64,000 nucleotides of DNA from JAAYBF01 sp963715445 (GCA_963715445.1 OY970240.1:930001-994000); one strand, 5' to 3'; counted from the first letter of the stretch, positions 49,852-60,016 are shown. The notes: generated by a model from the sequence alone, not told the origin. Program-made: numbers and translations.

Positions 49852-52382
49852 TGGCGCGGCCCGAGCGCACCCAGATCACGTTCGAGATCGACGGCCGCGA
49901 GGTGCGCGCCGACGAGGGCACGATGCTCGTCGACGCGGCCAAGCAGGGCGACGTCGAGATCCCCTACTTCTGCTACGAGCGCAAGCTCGGCCCGCCGGTC
50001 GGCGCCTGCCGCATGTGCCTGGTGGAGGTCGAGGGGATCCCGAAGCTGCAGACGTCGTGCTCGACCCCGGTCAAGGACGGGATGGTGGTCCACACCACCA
50101 CCGACCGCGTCAAGCAGGCGCAGAACGCCGTGGTCGAGTTCCTGCTCGTCAACCACCCGCTCGACTGCCCGGTCTGCGACAAGGGCGGCGAGTGCCCGCT
50201 GCAGGACATCTCGTTCGGCTGGGGCCCCGGCAAGTCGCGCATGGTCGAGCCCAAGCGCCACTTCAAGAAGCCGCTCGAGGTCTCCCCGCTCGTGGCGATC
50301 GACCGCGAGCGCTGCATCCTCTGCTACCGCTGCGTGCGCTTCTCGCAGGAGATCTCAGAGGACCACCAGCTCGTGTTCCTCGAGCGCGGCGACCACACCT
50401 ACGTGGGCACGCACGACGGCCGCCCCTACGTGGCCCCGTTCAGCGGCAACGTCATCGAGCTGTGCCCGGTGGGCGCGCTCACTTCCACCGCCTACCGCTT
50501 CCGCGCCCGCCCGTGGGACATCGAGGAGGCCGGCTCGGTCTGCACGGGCTGCGCCAGCCAGTGCAACGTGAGCTACACGATCCGCGACGACGACAAGGTG
50601 CTGCGGGTGCTCGCGCGCGACAACGAAGAGGTCGACGACGGCTGGCTGTGCGACAAGGGCCGCTTCGGCTACGAGTCCTTCCACTCCCCCGACCGCGTGC
50701 TCGCCCCGATGGTGCGCGACGGCGGCTACCTGCGCGAGGTGTCCTGGGAGCGCGCCCTCGAGGAGGCCGCCAAGGCGCTCGCGAAGGGCGGGGAGCGCAC
50801 CGCGGCGATCGTCGGCGGGCGCACCACCAACGAAGAGGGCTTCCTGCTCCAGCACCTGCTGCGCAAGGGCCTCGGGTCGCCGCACCTGGACTCGCGCGCG
50901 GCCGGTGCACTCGATCCCGACCAGGCGCGCGCGCTGGCAAGGCCACAGCTGACCGCGCGCGTATCCGACATCGACCACGCCGACGCGGTGCTGGTGATCG
51001 AGGTCGAGCCGATCGACGAGGCGCCGGTGCTCGACCTGCGCGTGCGCAAGGCGCGACGGCGCAACGGCGCGCGCGTGGTGACGCTGACGAGCCGCGCGAG
51101 CGCGCTGGACGAGCCGGGCGTGGCCCTCGGGGACGCCACCGGCGACCCGGCCGTGCGCTTCGCTCCCGGCGCCGCCGAGGCGGCTCTCGTCGCGCTCGCG
51201 GCCGCGCTCGGGTCGCCCCGCGCCGAAGGTCGGGACATCGCGGCGCTGGCCGCCAGCGCCGGGGCCGATCCAGAGCAGATCCAAGCCGCGGCCGCCGTGC
51301 TCGCGGAGGCGGGCGACGTCGTGGTCCTGTGGGGCGAGCGCGCCGCTCAGGGAGAGCGCGGCACCCAGGCGATCGATGCGCTGCTCGCGATCGCCGAGAC
51401 GCTCAAGCTCGCAGAGCGGCCCGAGTCGGGCCTGATCGAGATCCCCACCGCAGCCAACGGCCGCGGCCTGCGCGAGGTGGGCGTCTCCCCGGCGCTGGCC
51501 CCCGGCCTCGCCGATGCGCCCGAGCGCGGTCACGACTCGAACGAGATCGGCCGCGCGCTCGCGGACGGCGAGCTGTCCACGCTGCTGCTGCTCCACGCCG
51601 ACCCGCTGCGCGAGCTGTCGGGGCGCGGCATCTGGGAGCGGGCGCTCGACCGATCCAACGCCGTCATCGCGGTCGCCGATTTCGTGACCCCCGGGCTCGA
51701 GGAGCACGCGACGGTGGTGTTCCCCGCCGAGTCGAACGCCGAGAAGGCGGGCACGCTGACGCATCCGGACGGGCGCATCCAGCGCGTCCGCGAAGCGATC
51801 CCCCATCCCGGCGAGGTGCGCGCGGGCTGGCAGGTGCTGGCCGAGCTCTGCGAGCGCACTGGCGCCGGCGTAGCTGCCCTGAGCGCGCCCGAGGTGACTG
51901 CCCAGGTCGCAGCCGCAGTGCCCTTCTACGCCGGCCTGACGCTCGAGGAGATCGGCGGGCGCGGAGTCCGCTGGCAGGACCGCGACGCGGCATCCGCCGT
52001 GCCGGCCGCGGAGACGCCCGACACGACGGCCGCGGAGACGCCCAGCGCGGCACTCGAAGCCCCGCCGGCGCTTGCGGAGGGACTGCGGCTCGGCGCCGTG
52101 CCGGCGCTGTTCGCCTCGCCCGCCGTGGAGCACTCACCCTCGCTCAGGTTCCTCACGCCCAAGCAGCAGGCGGAGCTCTCACCGGCAGACGCCGAGCGGC
52201 TGGGGATCTCATCTGGCGACAGGGTCGAGGTGGTCGCCGGCGAGCGGTCCGTGCACGCCACGGCCGCGCTCCGCGAGGCGGTGCGCCCCGGAAGCGTGTT
52301 CCTCATCCTGAGCGGCGACGAGGACAGCGCCAACGCGCTGACCAACGGCCTGCCGCGCACGGTCGAGGTGCGACGCGCATGA
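49851..52382 (+). CDS. nuoG: NADH-quinone oxidoreductase subunit G
   Basis: An 843-residue iron-sulfur subunit. The 2Fe-2S ferredoxin domain has FCYERKLGPPVGACRMCLVE and TSCSTPV. The His-Cys region is HPLDCPVCDKGGECPLQD, then RCILCYRCVRFSQE. A further 4Fe-4S motif CTGCASQCNVSY opens the molybdopterin-oxidoreductase-like domain. The last 150 residues include an Ala/Pro/Thr-rich linker and an Asp-decarboxylase-like end domain. Long open frames in other phases inside it are composition artefacts. Confidence 0.95.
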   Translation: MARPERTQITFEIDGREVRADEGTMLVDAAKQGDVEIPYFCYERKLGPPVGACRMCLVEVEGIPKLQTSCSTPVKDGMVVHTTTDRVKQAQNAVVEFLLVNHPLDCPVCDKGGECPLQDISFGWGPGKSRMVEPKRHFKKPLEVSPLVAIDRERCILCYRCVRFSQEISEDHQLVFLERGDHTYVGTHDGRPYVAPFSGNVIELCPVGALTSTAYRFRARPWDIEEAGSVCTGCASQCNVSYTIRDDDKVLRVLARDNEEVDDGWLCDKGRFGYESFHSPDRVLAPMVRDGGYLREVSWERALEEAAKALAKGGERTAAIVGGRTTNEEGFLLQHLLRKGLGSPHLDSRAAGALDPDQARALARPQLTARVSDIDHADAVLVIEVEPIDEAPVLDLRVRKARRRNGARVVTLTSRASALDEPGVALGDATGDPAVRFAPGAAEAALVALAAALGSPRAEGRDIAALAASAGADPEQIQAAAAVLAEAGDVVVLWGERAAQGERGTQAIDALLAIAETLKLAERPESGLIEIPTAANGRGLREVGVSPALAPGLADAPERGHDSNEIGRALADGELSTLLLLHADPLRELSGRGIWERALDRSNAVIAVADFVTPGLEEHATVVFPAESNAEKAGTLTHPDGRIQRVREAIPHPGEVRAGWQVLAELCERTGAGVAALSAPEVTAQVAAAVPFYAGLTLEEIGGRGVRWQDRDAASAVPAAETPDTTAAETPSAALEAPPALAEGLRLGAVPALFASPAVEHSPSLRFLTPKQQAELSPADAERLGISSGDRVEVVAGERSVHATAALREAVRPGSVFLILSGDEDSANALTNGLPRTVEVRRA

Positions 52383-53422
52383 GCGCCTTCACCGACGGCT
52401 CAGCGGCGTTGATCGCCGCCGACACGCCCGTGGTCGAAACGGCGCTGGTGCAGGTCGTGAAGGCGATCGTGATCTTCGCCTTCATCCTCCAGGTGGTGCC
52501 GCTGATCCTGCTGCTCGAGCGCAAGCTGCTCGGCCGCTTCCAGTCGCGCTACGGCCCGAACCGGGTGGGCCCGCGCGGGCTGCTCCAGCCGCTCGCCGAC
52601 GTGCTCAAGCTTCTCTCCAAGGAGAGCTTCGCGCCCGCCACCGCCGTGCCGTGGATGATGGCGATCGCCCCGGTGATCTCGATCGCGACCGCGGTGGCGA
52701 CGCTCGCGATCATCCCGTTCGGCCCGCAGGGAGCCTGGGGCGGCGACCTCGGCCTCTACGGCATCGACGTGCCGATCGGGCTCCTCTACTTCTTCGCCTT
52801 CGGCTCGCTCGCGTTCTACGCCCTGGTGCTCGGCGGCTGGGCCTCCGGCTCCAAGTACTCCTTCCTCGGCGCGATGCGCTCCGCCGCCCAGCTGATCTCC
52901 TACGAGGTGGCGATCGGCCTCTCGCTGGTCGGCGTGGCGATGACCGCCGGCTCGCTCTCCTTCGTGGACATCGTGGAGGCCCAGGGCTCGGGCGAGAGCG
53001 GCATCTGGTTCATCGTGCCCCAGTTCGTCGGCTTCCTGGTGTTCATGGTCGCCGGCTTCGCGGAGACGGCGCGCGCGCCGTTCGACCTGCCGGAAGCCGA
53101 CGCCGAGATCGTGGCCGGCTACAACACCGAGTACGGCGGGATGCGCTTCGGCTCGTTCTTCATGGCGGAGTACATCGAGGTGATCGTGATCAGCGGCGTG
53201 GCCACGGCCTGCTTCTTCGGCGGCTGGCACGGTCCCGGGCCCGAGGCGCTCGGGCCGCTGTGGGTGCTGCTGAAGATGTTCGCCTTCGTGGTCCTCTTCA
53301 TCTGGGTCCGTGCGACGCTTCCGCGCCTGCGCTACGACCAGCTGATGTCCTTCGGCTGGAAGGTGCTGCTGCCGCTGGCCACGCTCAACGCCCTTGTGAC
53401 CGCGGTGGTACTCGTCGCATGA
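52379..53422 (+). CDS. nuoH: NADH-quinone oxidoreductase subunit H
   Basis: A 347-residue membrane subunit at the foot of the quinone channel. It has the diagnostic LLERKLLGRFQSRYGPNRVG and GLLQPLADVLKLLSKE segments, then ETARAPFDLPEADAEIVAGY and the TEYGGMRFGSFFMAEY loop (residues about 215-260). Eight helices are expected. ATG 52379 overlaps nuoG (ATGA). A 43-base gap with its own ribosome site separates it from nuoI. Confidence 0.96.
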   Translation: MSAFTDGSAALIAADTPVVETALVQVVKAIVIFAFILQVVPLILLLERKLLGRFQSRYGPNRVGPRGLLQPLADVLKLLSKESFAPATAVPWMMAIAPVISIATAVATLAIIPFGPQGAWGGDLGLYGIDVPIGLLYFFAFGSLAFYALVLGGWASGSKYSFLGAMRSAAQLISYEVAIGLSLVGVAMTAGSLSFVDIVEAQGSGESGIWFIVPQFVGFLVFMVAGFAETARAPFDLPEADAEIVAGYNTEYGGMRFGSFFMAEYIEVIVISGVATACFFGGWHGPGPEALGPLWVLLKMFAFVVLFIWVRATLPRLRYDQLMSFGWKVLLPLATLNALVTAVVLVA

Positions 53423-53465
53423 GCCAGCGCGCCCCCCAATGCCCAGAGCCTCGAGGAGAGACCCG

Positions 53466-53999
53466 ATGAGCAACCAGCTCCCGGACGACGTCATAGCGGT
53501 GCAGCGCGGCCCGGAGCCCGGCGGACTCGGAGGCGTGTACCGCACCTTCGGGGCGACCCTGCGCGGCCTGCGCACCACCCTCGCGCGCCTCGCCGAGAAG
53601 CCGGTGACGATCGAGTACCCGGAGGAGAAGACGCCCGTCTACCCGCGCTTCCGCGGCCGCCACAAGCTCCACAAGTTCGAGGACTCGGGGCTCGAGAAGT
53701 GCGTCGGCTGCTCGCTCTGCGCGGCCGCCTGCCCAGCCGAGTGCATCCGCGTCGTCGCGGCCGAGAACACGCCGGAGAACCAGGTGTCGGCCGGCGAGCG
53801 CTACGCCGCGGTCTACGAGATCAACATGACGCGCTGCATCTTCTGCGGCTACTGCGAGGTCGCCTGCCCGTTCGACGCGATCACGATGGGCAACGACTAC
53901 GAGATGGCCGACTACGAGCGCTCGGACCTCATCTTCACCAAGGAGATGCTGCTCGCCGAGCCGATCGAGCGCACACCGCTGAGGCTCGAAGGCGAGTAG
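53466..53999 (+). CDS. nuoI: NADH-quinone oxidoreductase subunit I
   Basis: A 177-residue subunit with two 4Fe-4S clusters (N6a/N6b): CVGCSLCAAACPAECI and CIFCGYCEVACPFDAI. The preceding YPRFRGRHKLHKFEDSGLEK is family-typical. ATG 53466 with GAGGAGAG upstream is favoured over an earlier in-frame ATG. Bridges the N2-bearing NuoB and NuoG. Seven bases before nuoJ. Confidence 0.95.
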   Translation: MSNQLPDDVIAVQRGPEPGGLGGVYRTFGATLRGLRTTLARLAEKPVTIEYPEEKTPVYPRFRGRHKLHKFEDSGLEKCVGCSLCAAACPAECIRVVAAENTPENQVSAGERYAAVYEINMTRCIFCGYCEVACPFDAITMGNDYEMADYERSDLIFTKEMLLAEPIERTPLRLEGE

Positions 54000-54006
54000 G
54001 AGCGGG

Positions 54007-54603
54007 ATGTTCCTCGAGCAGCTTCTCTTCTTCGTCGCCGGCTTCGGCGCGATCGCCGGCGCGCTCGGCGTGGTGCTGCTGCGCAACCCCTTCTACAGCG
54101 TGCTCGCGCTGGTGGCCCACCTGCTCTCGCTCTCCATCCTCTTCCTGCTCCTGAGCGCGGCGTTCCTCGCCGCCGCGCAGGTCGTGGTGTACGCCGGGGC
54201 GGTGATGGTGCTCTACGTGTTCGTGGTCGCCTACGTGGGCGGCACCGACGAGCCGCTGCGGTCCGAGACCAGCGGCCTCGTCAGCTCCTTCGGCCCGCTG
54301 TTCGCCGGCGCGCTGCTGATCGAGCTGGCGATCGCTGTGATCGGCTCCTCGCTGTCGCTGCTCGACTCGCGCGGCGCCGACATCGGATCGGGCTTCGGCT
54401 CCCCCGGGGAAATGGGGCAGCTGCTGCTGACGAAGTTCCTGCTGCCCTTCGAGGCCGCCTCGTTCCTCCTGCTGATGGCCGCGGTAGGCGCCGTCGTCCT
54501 GGCGCGCAAGCGCCGCGGCCTGGAAGAGCCGCCCGACGCCATCTCGGTCGCGGACCTCGTCCGCGGCGACGTCGGCACCCAGAAGGAGGCGACCAGCTCA
54601 TGA
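54007..54603 (+). CDS. nuoJ: NADH-quinone oxidoreductase subunit J
   Basis: A 198-residue membrane subunit with five helices, starting LEQLLFFVAGFGAIAGALGV and LLRNPFYSVLALVAHLLSLS. The third helix segment AAAQVVVYAGAVMVLYVFVV contains the conserved Tyr. The C-terminus is polar. ATG 54007; stop overlaps nuoK start by four bases. Confidence 0.94.
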   Translation: MFLEQLLFFVAGFGAIAGALGVVLLRNPFYSVLALVAHLLSLSILFLLLSAAFLAAAQVVVYAGAVMVLYVFVVAYVGGTDEPLRSETSGLVSSFGPLFAGALLIELAIAVIGSSLSLLDSRGADIGSGFGSPGEMGQLLLTKFLLPFEAASFLLLMAAVGAVVLARKRRGLEEPPDAISVADLVRGDVGTQKEATSS

Positions 54604-54899
54604 ACATGTCCTGGTTCATCGTCCTCTCGGCCTTCCTCTTCTGCATCGGCGCGGCCGGCGTGATGACGCGCCGCAGCCCGCTGGTGGTGCTGCTCTGCCT
54701 CGAGCTGATGCTGAACGCCGGCAACCTCGCGCTGATCGCCTTCGCGCGCATGGTCGGCAACCAGGAGGGCCAGGTCTTCGCCCTGATCGTGATGGTCGTG
54801 GCCGCCTGCGAGGTCGTGATCGGCCTCGGGATCATCGTCGCGATGTACCGCCGCCGCCTCCCGATCGACGTCGACGCCATGAGCGAGCTCAAGGGATGA
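54600..54899 (+). CDS. nuoK: NADH-quinone oxidoreductase subunit K
   Basis: A 99-residue three-helix subunit. The segment LCLELMLNAGNLALIAFAR carries the conserved membrane Glu, and a second Glu lies in VAACEVVIGLGIIV. The length is standard. ATG 54600; overlaps nuoL by four bases. Confidence 0.95.
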   Translation: MNMSWFIVLSAFLFCIGAAGVMTRRSPLVVLLCLELMLNAGNLALIAFARMVGNQEGQVFALIVMVVAACEVVIGLGIIVAMYRRRLPIDVDAMSELKG

Positions 54900-56905
54900 C
54901 GGTGGCTTCCTGGGGGTGGCTGGTGCTCGCGTTCCCGCTCGCGGGGACGCTGGTGATCGCGCTCGGCTGGCGGGTGCTGCCCGGGCGCGTGCCGGGGTGG
55001 ATCGGCAGCGCGGCGATCGGGCTCTCCTTCGCCTCGGCCGTGGGAATGCTGCTGGCGCTGCTCGACCGTCCGGAGGAGTCGCGCTCGGTGGTCAACAGCG
55101 CGTACACCTACGCGGCGACAGGCGGGTTCCACGCCGACCTGGCGATCCTCGTGGACCCGCTCTCGGTGCTGATGTGCCTGATCGTCTCGGGCGTCTCGTT
55201 CCTGATCCACGTCTACTCGGTCGCCTACATGAAGTCCGACCGCGGCTACACGCGGTTCTTCGCCTACCTGAACTTCTTCGTCTTCTCGATGCTGCTGCTG
55301 ATCCTGGCGGCGAACTTCGTGCTGCTGATCGTCGGCTGGGCGTTCGTCGGCGCGGCCTCTTACCTGCTGATCTCCTTCTGGTACCGGCGCGAGACGGCCA
55401 CCGCCGCCGGCATCAAGGCGTTCGTGGTCAACGTCGTGGGCGACATCGGCCTGGTGATCGGCGCGTTCCTGCTCTTTGACGCGACCGGCGCGCTCGACTT
55501 CGCAACCGTCTTCGAGCGCTCGCACGAGGTGTTCGGCACCAATGACGGGCAGCTGGTGGCCGCGTGCCTGATGCTGCTGGTCGGCGCGTTCGCGAAGTCG
55601 GCCCAGATCCCGCTCCACACCTGGCTCCCGGACGCGATGGAGGGCCCAACGCCCGTCTCCGCGCTGATCCACGCGGCCACGATGGTCACCGCGGGCGTGT
55701 ACCTGATCGCGCGCATGCACCCGCTGTTCGAGCAGGCGCCGGCCGCCGCCGACGTCAGCGCAGTGATCGGTGCGACGACGCTGCTGGTGGCCGCGACGAT
55801 CGCCCTCGTGGTGACCGACCTCAAGCGGGTGATCGCCTACTCGACGATGTCGCAGATCGGCTACATGGTGCTCGGCGTGTCGGTGTTCGCCTACGGCGCC
55901 GGCATGTTCCACCTCATGACCCACGCCTTCTTCAAGGCGCTGCTGTTCATGGGCGCCGGCTCGGTGATCGCCGCGATGGGCAACGAGCAGTCGCTGAACA
56001 AGATGGGCGGCTTCCGCAAGGCGATGCCGTTCACCTACGTGACCTTCACGATCGGCGCGCTCGCTCTGGCCGGCTTCCCGCTGATGTCCGGCTTCTTCTC
56101 GAAGGACGAAATCCTCGCCTACACGCTCAACCGCGGCGGGGCCTACGTGATCCTCGCGGTCGTCGGCTACCTGGCCGCCCTGATGACGGCCTTCTACGCC
56201 TTCCGGATGGTCTTCCGCGTGTTCCACGGCGAGCCGTGCCCGGAGGCGCTCGAGCTGGAGGGCGGCCACCTCGCCCACGGCCATCCGGTCAACCCCGCCA
56301 CCGGAGAGCCCGAGGACACCGAGGTGGGCTTCCCCGGGCCCGACCACCACGTGGCCGAGCACGAGCGGCCGATGAAGGCGGCGATGGCTCCGCTGGCGCT
56401 GCTCGCGGTGGTCGCCGGGTTCCTGCAGATCCCGGGCGTGACCGACGTGCTGGAGAAGTTCCTCGAGCCGACCTTCGCCGATTCGCACTACTACCACGAG
56501 CACCCGAGCGACTCCGCCGAGTACATCGGGCTGCTGATCGGCGCGCTGATCTCGGTGGCCGGCATCGGCCTCGCCGCGCTCCTCTACCTGCGCCGCCCCG
56601 GCACGACCGCCCAGCTGCAGCAGCGCTTCGCCGGGCTCCACAGGCTGTTCGCCAACAAGTGGTACTTCGACGAGCTGTTCGACCTCACTGTTGTGAGACC
56701 GCTGGCCGCCGCGGGCCGCTTCGGGAACACCGTGATCGAGAGCGCGTTCGTGCAGGGCGTCCTGGTGGGCGGCACGGTCAACCTCGTCCGCGCCGGCACC
56801 TCCTTCGCCCGCTCGATCCAGACCGGGGAGCTGCGCGCCTACGCCGCGCTGCTGCTCGCGGGGACGAGCGGCCTGGTCCTCTACTTCCTGATCGTGTCGA
56901 GCTGA
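54896..56905 (+). CDS. nuoL: NADH-quinone oxidoreductase subunit L
   Basis: A 669-residue antiporter-like proton-pumping subunit. GWAFVGAASYLLISFWYRRE, FAKSAQIPLHTWLPDAMEGP and TPVSALIHAATMVTAGVYLI are the core; a long amphipathic helix and a final helix lie after about residue 500. A His-rich insert (GHLAHGHPVNP.., PDHHVAEHERP) between helices is longer than in some relatives. ATG 54896. Confidence 0.95.
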   Translation: MTVASWGWLVLAFPLAGTLVIALGWRVLPGRVPGWIGSAAIGLSFASAVGMLLALLDRPEESRSVVNSAYTYAATGGFHADLAILVDPLSVLMCLIVSGVSFLIHVYSVAYMKSDRGYTRFFAYLNFFVFSMLLLILAANFVLLIVGWAFVGAASYLLISFWYRRETATAAGIKAFVVNVVGDIGLVIGAFLLFDATGALDFATVFERSHEVFGTNDGQLVAACLMLLVGAFAKSAQIPLHTWLPDAMEGPTPVSALIHAATMVTAGVYLIARMHPLFEQAPAAADVSAVIGATTLLVAATIALVVTDLKRVIAYSTMSQIGYMVLGVSVFAYGAGMFHLMTHAFFKALLFMGAGSVIAAMGNEQSLNKMGGFRKAMPFTYVTFTIGALALAGFPLMSGFFSKDEILAYTLNRGGAYVILAVVGYLAALMTAFYAFRMVFRVFHGEPCPEALELEGGHLAHGHPVNPATGEPEDTEVGFPGPDHHVAEHERPMKAAMAPLALLAVVAGFLQIPGVTDVLEKFLEPTFADSHYYHEHPSDSAEYIGLLIGALISVAGIGLAALLYLRRPGTTAQLQQRFAGLHRLFANKWYFDELFDLTVVRPLAAAGRFGNTVIESAFVQGVLVGGTVNLVRAGTSFARSIQTGELRAYAALLLAGTSGLVLYFLIVSS

Positions 56906-56909
56906 GCGC

Positions 56910-58475
56910 GTGCTGACGATCCACCTCAGCTTCGTGATCTTCCTGCCGCTGGCGGCCGCGCTGATCGGCGCGCTGCTGCCCGAGCGCACCGGCCGCTGGG
57001 TGGCGGTCGCGGGAAGCGTCGCGGTGCTCGGGTACGCGATCGCGATGATCGCGGACTTCGACGGCGCCGGGGGCGCCTTCCAGTACGTCACCGACGATGA
57101 GTGGATCGCCGAGCTGGGCATCCGCTACCAGCTCGGCGTCGACGGGCTCAACCTGTTCCTGATCGCCCTGACGGCGCTGCTTTGGGTGCCGGCGATGGTC
57201 TGGTCCGCCGTGCGCGAGACCGAGCGCCAGAAGCTCTTCATGTTCCACATGGCGCTCGCCGAGACGGCGGTGCTCGGCGCTTTCCTGGCCCAGGACCTGG
57301 CCCTGTTCGTCCTCTTCTTCGACCTGATGCTGGTGCCGTTCTACTTCCTGATCGGCGGCTGGGGAACGGGCGACCGTGTGGCCGCGACGACCAAGTTCGT
57401 GATCTACACGCTCGTCGGCTCGCTGCTGATGCTGGCCGGCGCCGTTGCCCTCGGCGTGCTGACCGCGTCCAACTCGGGCAACGACCTGACGTTCTCGATC
57501 GCGGAGCTGGCCGCCAACCCGCTCCCCGAGGGCACGCAGCAGTGGATCTTCCTGCTGTTCGCACTCGCCTTCCTCGTCAAGGCACCGGCGTTCCCGTTCC
57601 ACGGCTGGGTCGTGGACACCTACCGCGCCACGCCGATCCCGGTACTCGTGTGCCTCTCGGCGGTGCTGTCCAAGGTCGGCGTCTACGCCTTCCTGCGGAT
57701 CGTGCTGCCGACGATGCCCGACGCCTCGGTCCACTTCCAGGACCTGATCCTGGTGATCGCCGTGTTCTCGATCCTCTACGGCTCGGTGCTCGCCTTCTCG
57801 CAGGACGAGCCCCGCCTGGTGCTCGCCTACTCCTCGATCGCCCAGCTCGGCTTCATCACACTGGGGATCTTCGCGATCGACGACCTCGGCGCCCAGGGTG
57901 CGGTGATGCAGATGGTCAACCACGGCCTCGTCGTGGGCGCGCTGCTGTTCGTGATCGCGGCGCTGACCGCCCGGTCCGGCGGCTCGCCCTCGCTCGCCCA
58001 GATGGGCGGCATGGCGCTGCGCGCGCCGGTGCTCGCGGCGCTGTTCCTGATCGTCGCGCTCGCCACGCTCGCGATGCCCGGCTCGGCGAACTTCGTCGGC
58101 GAGATCCTGATCCTCTTCGGAGCGTTCGAGGACAAGCTGGTCTTCGGCCTCGTCGCCAGCGCCGGCGTCGCGCTCGCCGCCGTCTACGCGATCCGCCTGC
58201 TCCAGCGCTCGATGCACAACCGCGTCGGGCCGGCTGCCGAGAGCCGCGACCTCGGCAGGCTCGAGCTCGGCGTGATCGCACCTCTGGTGGCCGTGATCGT
58301 CGCCCTCGGCGTCTACCCGCAGCTGATCCTCGACCGCACCGAGGACGCGACGACCGCGCAGATCACCGAGGCGGCGAAGCTGACCGAGGACGGCTCGGCC
58401 AAGCGCGCTCAGACCATCCGGATCGAAGGAGCCGACGGATACAGCGGTGAAGTGGAGGTCTTCGAGTCACCATGA
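56910..58475 (+). CDS. nuoM: NADH-quinone oxidoreductase subunit M
   Basis: A 521-residue antiporter-like subunit. Conserved segments: LGVDGLNLFLIALTALLWVP, FLVKAPAFPFHGWVVDTYRA, TPIPVLVCLSAVLSKVGVYA and LVLAYSSIAQLGFITLGIF. It starts at GTG 56910 four bases after nuoL. A 35-residue hydrophilic C-terminal tail after the last helix is a small oddity. The stop overlaps nuoN. Confidence 0.94.
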   Translation: MLTIHLSFVIFLPLAAALIGALLPERTGRWVAVAGSVAVLGYAIAMIADFDGAGGAFQYVTDDEWIAELGIRYQLGVDGLNLFLIALTALLWVPAMVWSAVRETERQKLFMFHMALAETAVLGAFLAQDLALFVLFFDLMLVPFYFLIGGWGTGDRVAATTKFVIYTLVGSLLMLAGAVALGVLTASNSGNDLTFSIAELAANPLPEGTQQWIFLLFALAFLVKAPAFPFHGWVVDTYRATPIPVLVCLSAVLSKVGVYAFLRIVLPTMPDASVHFQDLILVIAVFSILYGSVLAFSQDEPRLVLAYSSIAQLGFITLGIFAIDDLGAQGAVMQMVNHGLVVGALLFVIAALTARSGGSPSLAQMGGMALRAPVLAALFLIVALATLAMPGSANFVGEILILFGAFEDKLVFGLVASAGVALAAVYAIRLLQRSMHNRVGPAAESRDLGRLELGVIAPLVAVIVALGVYPQLILDRTEDATTAQITEAAKLTEDGSAKRAQTIRIEGADGYSGEVEVFESP

Positions 58476-60010
58476 TCGACGTCCTCGCAGCCGTCAAGGC
58501 ACCGCACATCGACTATCTCGGCCTCGCGCCGCTGTTCGCCGTGGTCGGCGGCGCGATCGTCGTGCTGATCGCCGGCCTGTTCCCGGGCCGCTACGTCCAG
58601 CGCTCGCTGGTGCCGCAGCTGGCGGGCGCCGCGCTGGTCGTCGCGATCATCTTCTCGATCGCGAACTGGGAGCCGGGGGACAGCGCGCCGATCATCGAGG
58701 GGGCGCTCGCGATCGACACGCTGGCGCTCTTCATGTCGATCGTCTTCTACCTCGCGGGGCTGGCGGCGATCGCGCTGTCGCTGAGATCGGAGTCGGTCCA
58801 AGAGACGGGCGCGGGCGAGTACTACGCGCTGATGCTCGGCTCGATCTCCGGCATGGCTCTGCTCGCGGGCGCGGAGAACCTCGTGACGCTGTTCGTCGGC
58901 CTCGAGCTGCTGTCGATCCCCCTCTATGTGCTCTGCGCATCGGCGGTGCGCGATCGCGCCTCGCTCGAGTCGGGCCTCAAGTACCTCGTGATCGGCTCGG
59001 CCGGCTCAGCAACGCTGCTCTACGGGCTCGCGTTCATCTACGGAGCCACCGCCAGCACCGACTTCGACGGCATCGCGAAGGCGCTCGAGGGAGGGTCCGT
59101 CCTCGGCGATCCGCTATTGCTCACCGGCATCGCGCTCGCCATCGTCGGGCTCGCGTTCAAGGCGTCCGTCGCGCCGTTCCACCAGTGGACGCCCGACGTG
59201 TACCAAGGCGCCCCGACCCCCGTCACGGCTTTCATGGCGGTGGCCACGAAGGTCGCCGCGTTCGCGATATTGCTGCGTCTCCTGCACCACGCGCTTCCGC
59301 TCGCCCAGGTCGAGTGGGGGCCCGCGCTCGCCGCGCTCGCCACCCTCACGATCGTGATCGGCAATGTGGGGGCGATCGCCCAGCGCTCGCTCAAGCGGAT
59401 GCTGGCCTGGTCCGGCGTCGCGCAGGCGGGCTACCTGCTCGCGGGGGTCATCGTGGGCACCCGCCTCGGCATCCAGGCGACGGCCTTCTACCTCGCGGCC
59501 TACCTCGTGATGAACGTGGCGGCCTTCGCCGTGGTGATCGCCCGCGAGCGCGTCTCCGAGCACGGGGACGACATCGAGTCGCTGCGAGACCTCAGTCGGG
59601 CGGCGCCGCTGCTGGCATGGCCGATGACGATCGCGATGCTCGCACTCGCCGGCTTCCCGGCCACCGCCGGCTTCATCGGCAAGTTCTATTTGATCGACGC
59701 GGCCGTGGCCGGCGACTACGCGTGGCTCGGGATCGTGATCGTCGTGGGCTCGATGATCTCCCTCGTCTACTACCTGCGCGTCGTCGCGGTGATGTGGATG
59801 GACCGCCTGGAGGTGGAGCTTCCGACCAGCCCGGCCCGCAGCGTCAAGCCGGTGATCGGCTGGTCCCCCGAGGCGGACCCGCGCGCCCAGCCCGAGATCG
59901 TCGCCGTCGCGCTGCTCGCCGCCGCGGCGTCGGTCGTGCTCGGCATCTTCCCCTCGCCGCTCTTCGACGTCGTCAAGGACGTCGGCACCTCGTTCTCCTC
60001 CCTGCTCTAG
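58472..60010 (+). CDS. nuoN: NADH-quinone oxidoreductase subunit N
   Basis: A 512-residue antiporter-like subunit, last of the operon. GLELLSIPLYVLCASAVRDR, FKASVAPFHQWTPDVYQGAP, TPVTAFMAVATKVAAFAILL and RMLAWSGVAQAGYLLAGVIV are visible. ATG 58472 overlaps nuoM by four bases. It ends six bases from the convergent Fic gene, so any terminator must lie within the ends of the genes. Confidence 0.95.
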   Translation: MIDVLAAVKAPHIDYLGLAPLFAVVGGAIVVLIAGLFPGRYVQRSLVPQLAGAALVVAIIFSIANWEPGDSAPIIEGALAIDTLALFMSIVFYLAGLAAIALSLRSESVQETGAGEYYALMLGSISGMALLAGAENLVTLFVGLELLSIPLYVLCASAVRDRASLESGLKYLVIGSAGSATLLYGLAFIYGATASTDFDGIAKALEGGSVLGDPLLLTGIALAIVGLAFKASVAPFHQWTPDVYQGAPTPVTAFMAVATKVAAFAILLRLLHHALPLAQVEWGPALAALATLTIVIGNVGAIAQRSLKRMLAWSGVAQAGYLLAGVIVGTRLGIQATAFYLAAYLVMNVAAFAVVIARERVSEHGDDIESLRDLSRAAPLLAWPMTIAMLALAGFPATAGFIGKFYLIDAAVAGDYAWLGIVIVVGSMISLVYYLRVVAVMWMDRLEVELPTSPARSVKPVIGWSPEADPRAQPEIVAVALLAAAASVVLGIFPSPLFDVVKDVGTSFSSLL

Positions 60011-60016
60011 CCACCC

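Noticed and set aside
50015..53422. A very long open frame running through nuoG in another phase and joining the nuoH reading frame
   Set aside because: The nuoG part is Arg/Ala/Gly-rich low-complexity translation typical of the wrong phase in GC-rich DNA; only the nuoH segment from ATG 52379 is real.
54281..57121. A minus-strand frame of over 900 codons opposite nuoJ-M
   Set aside because: His/Arg/Glu-rich antisense shadow with no domain; the plus-strand nuo genes account for the sequence.
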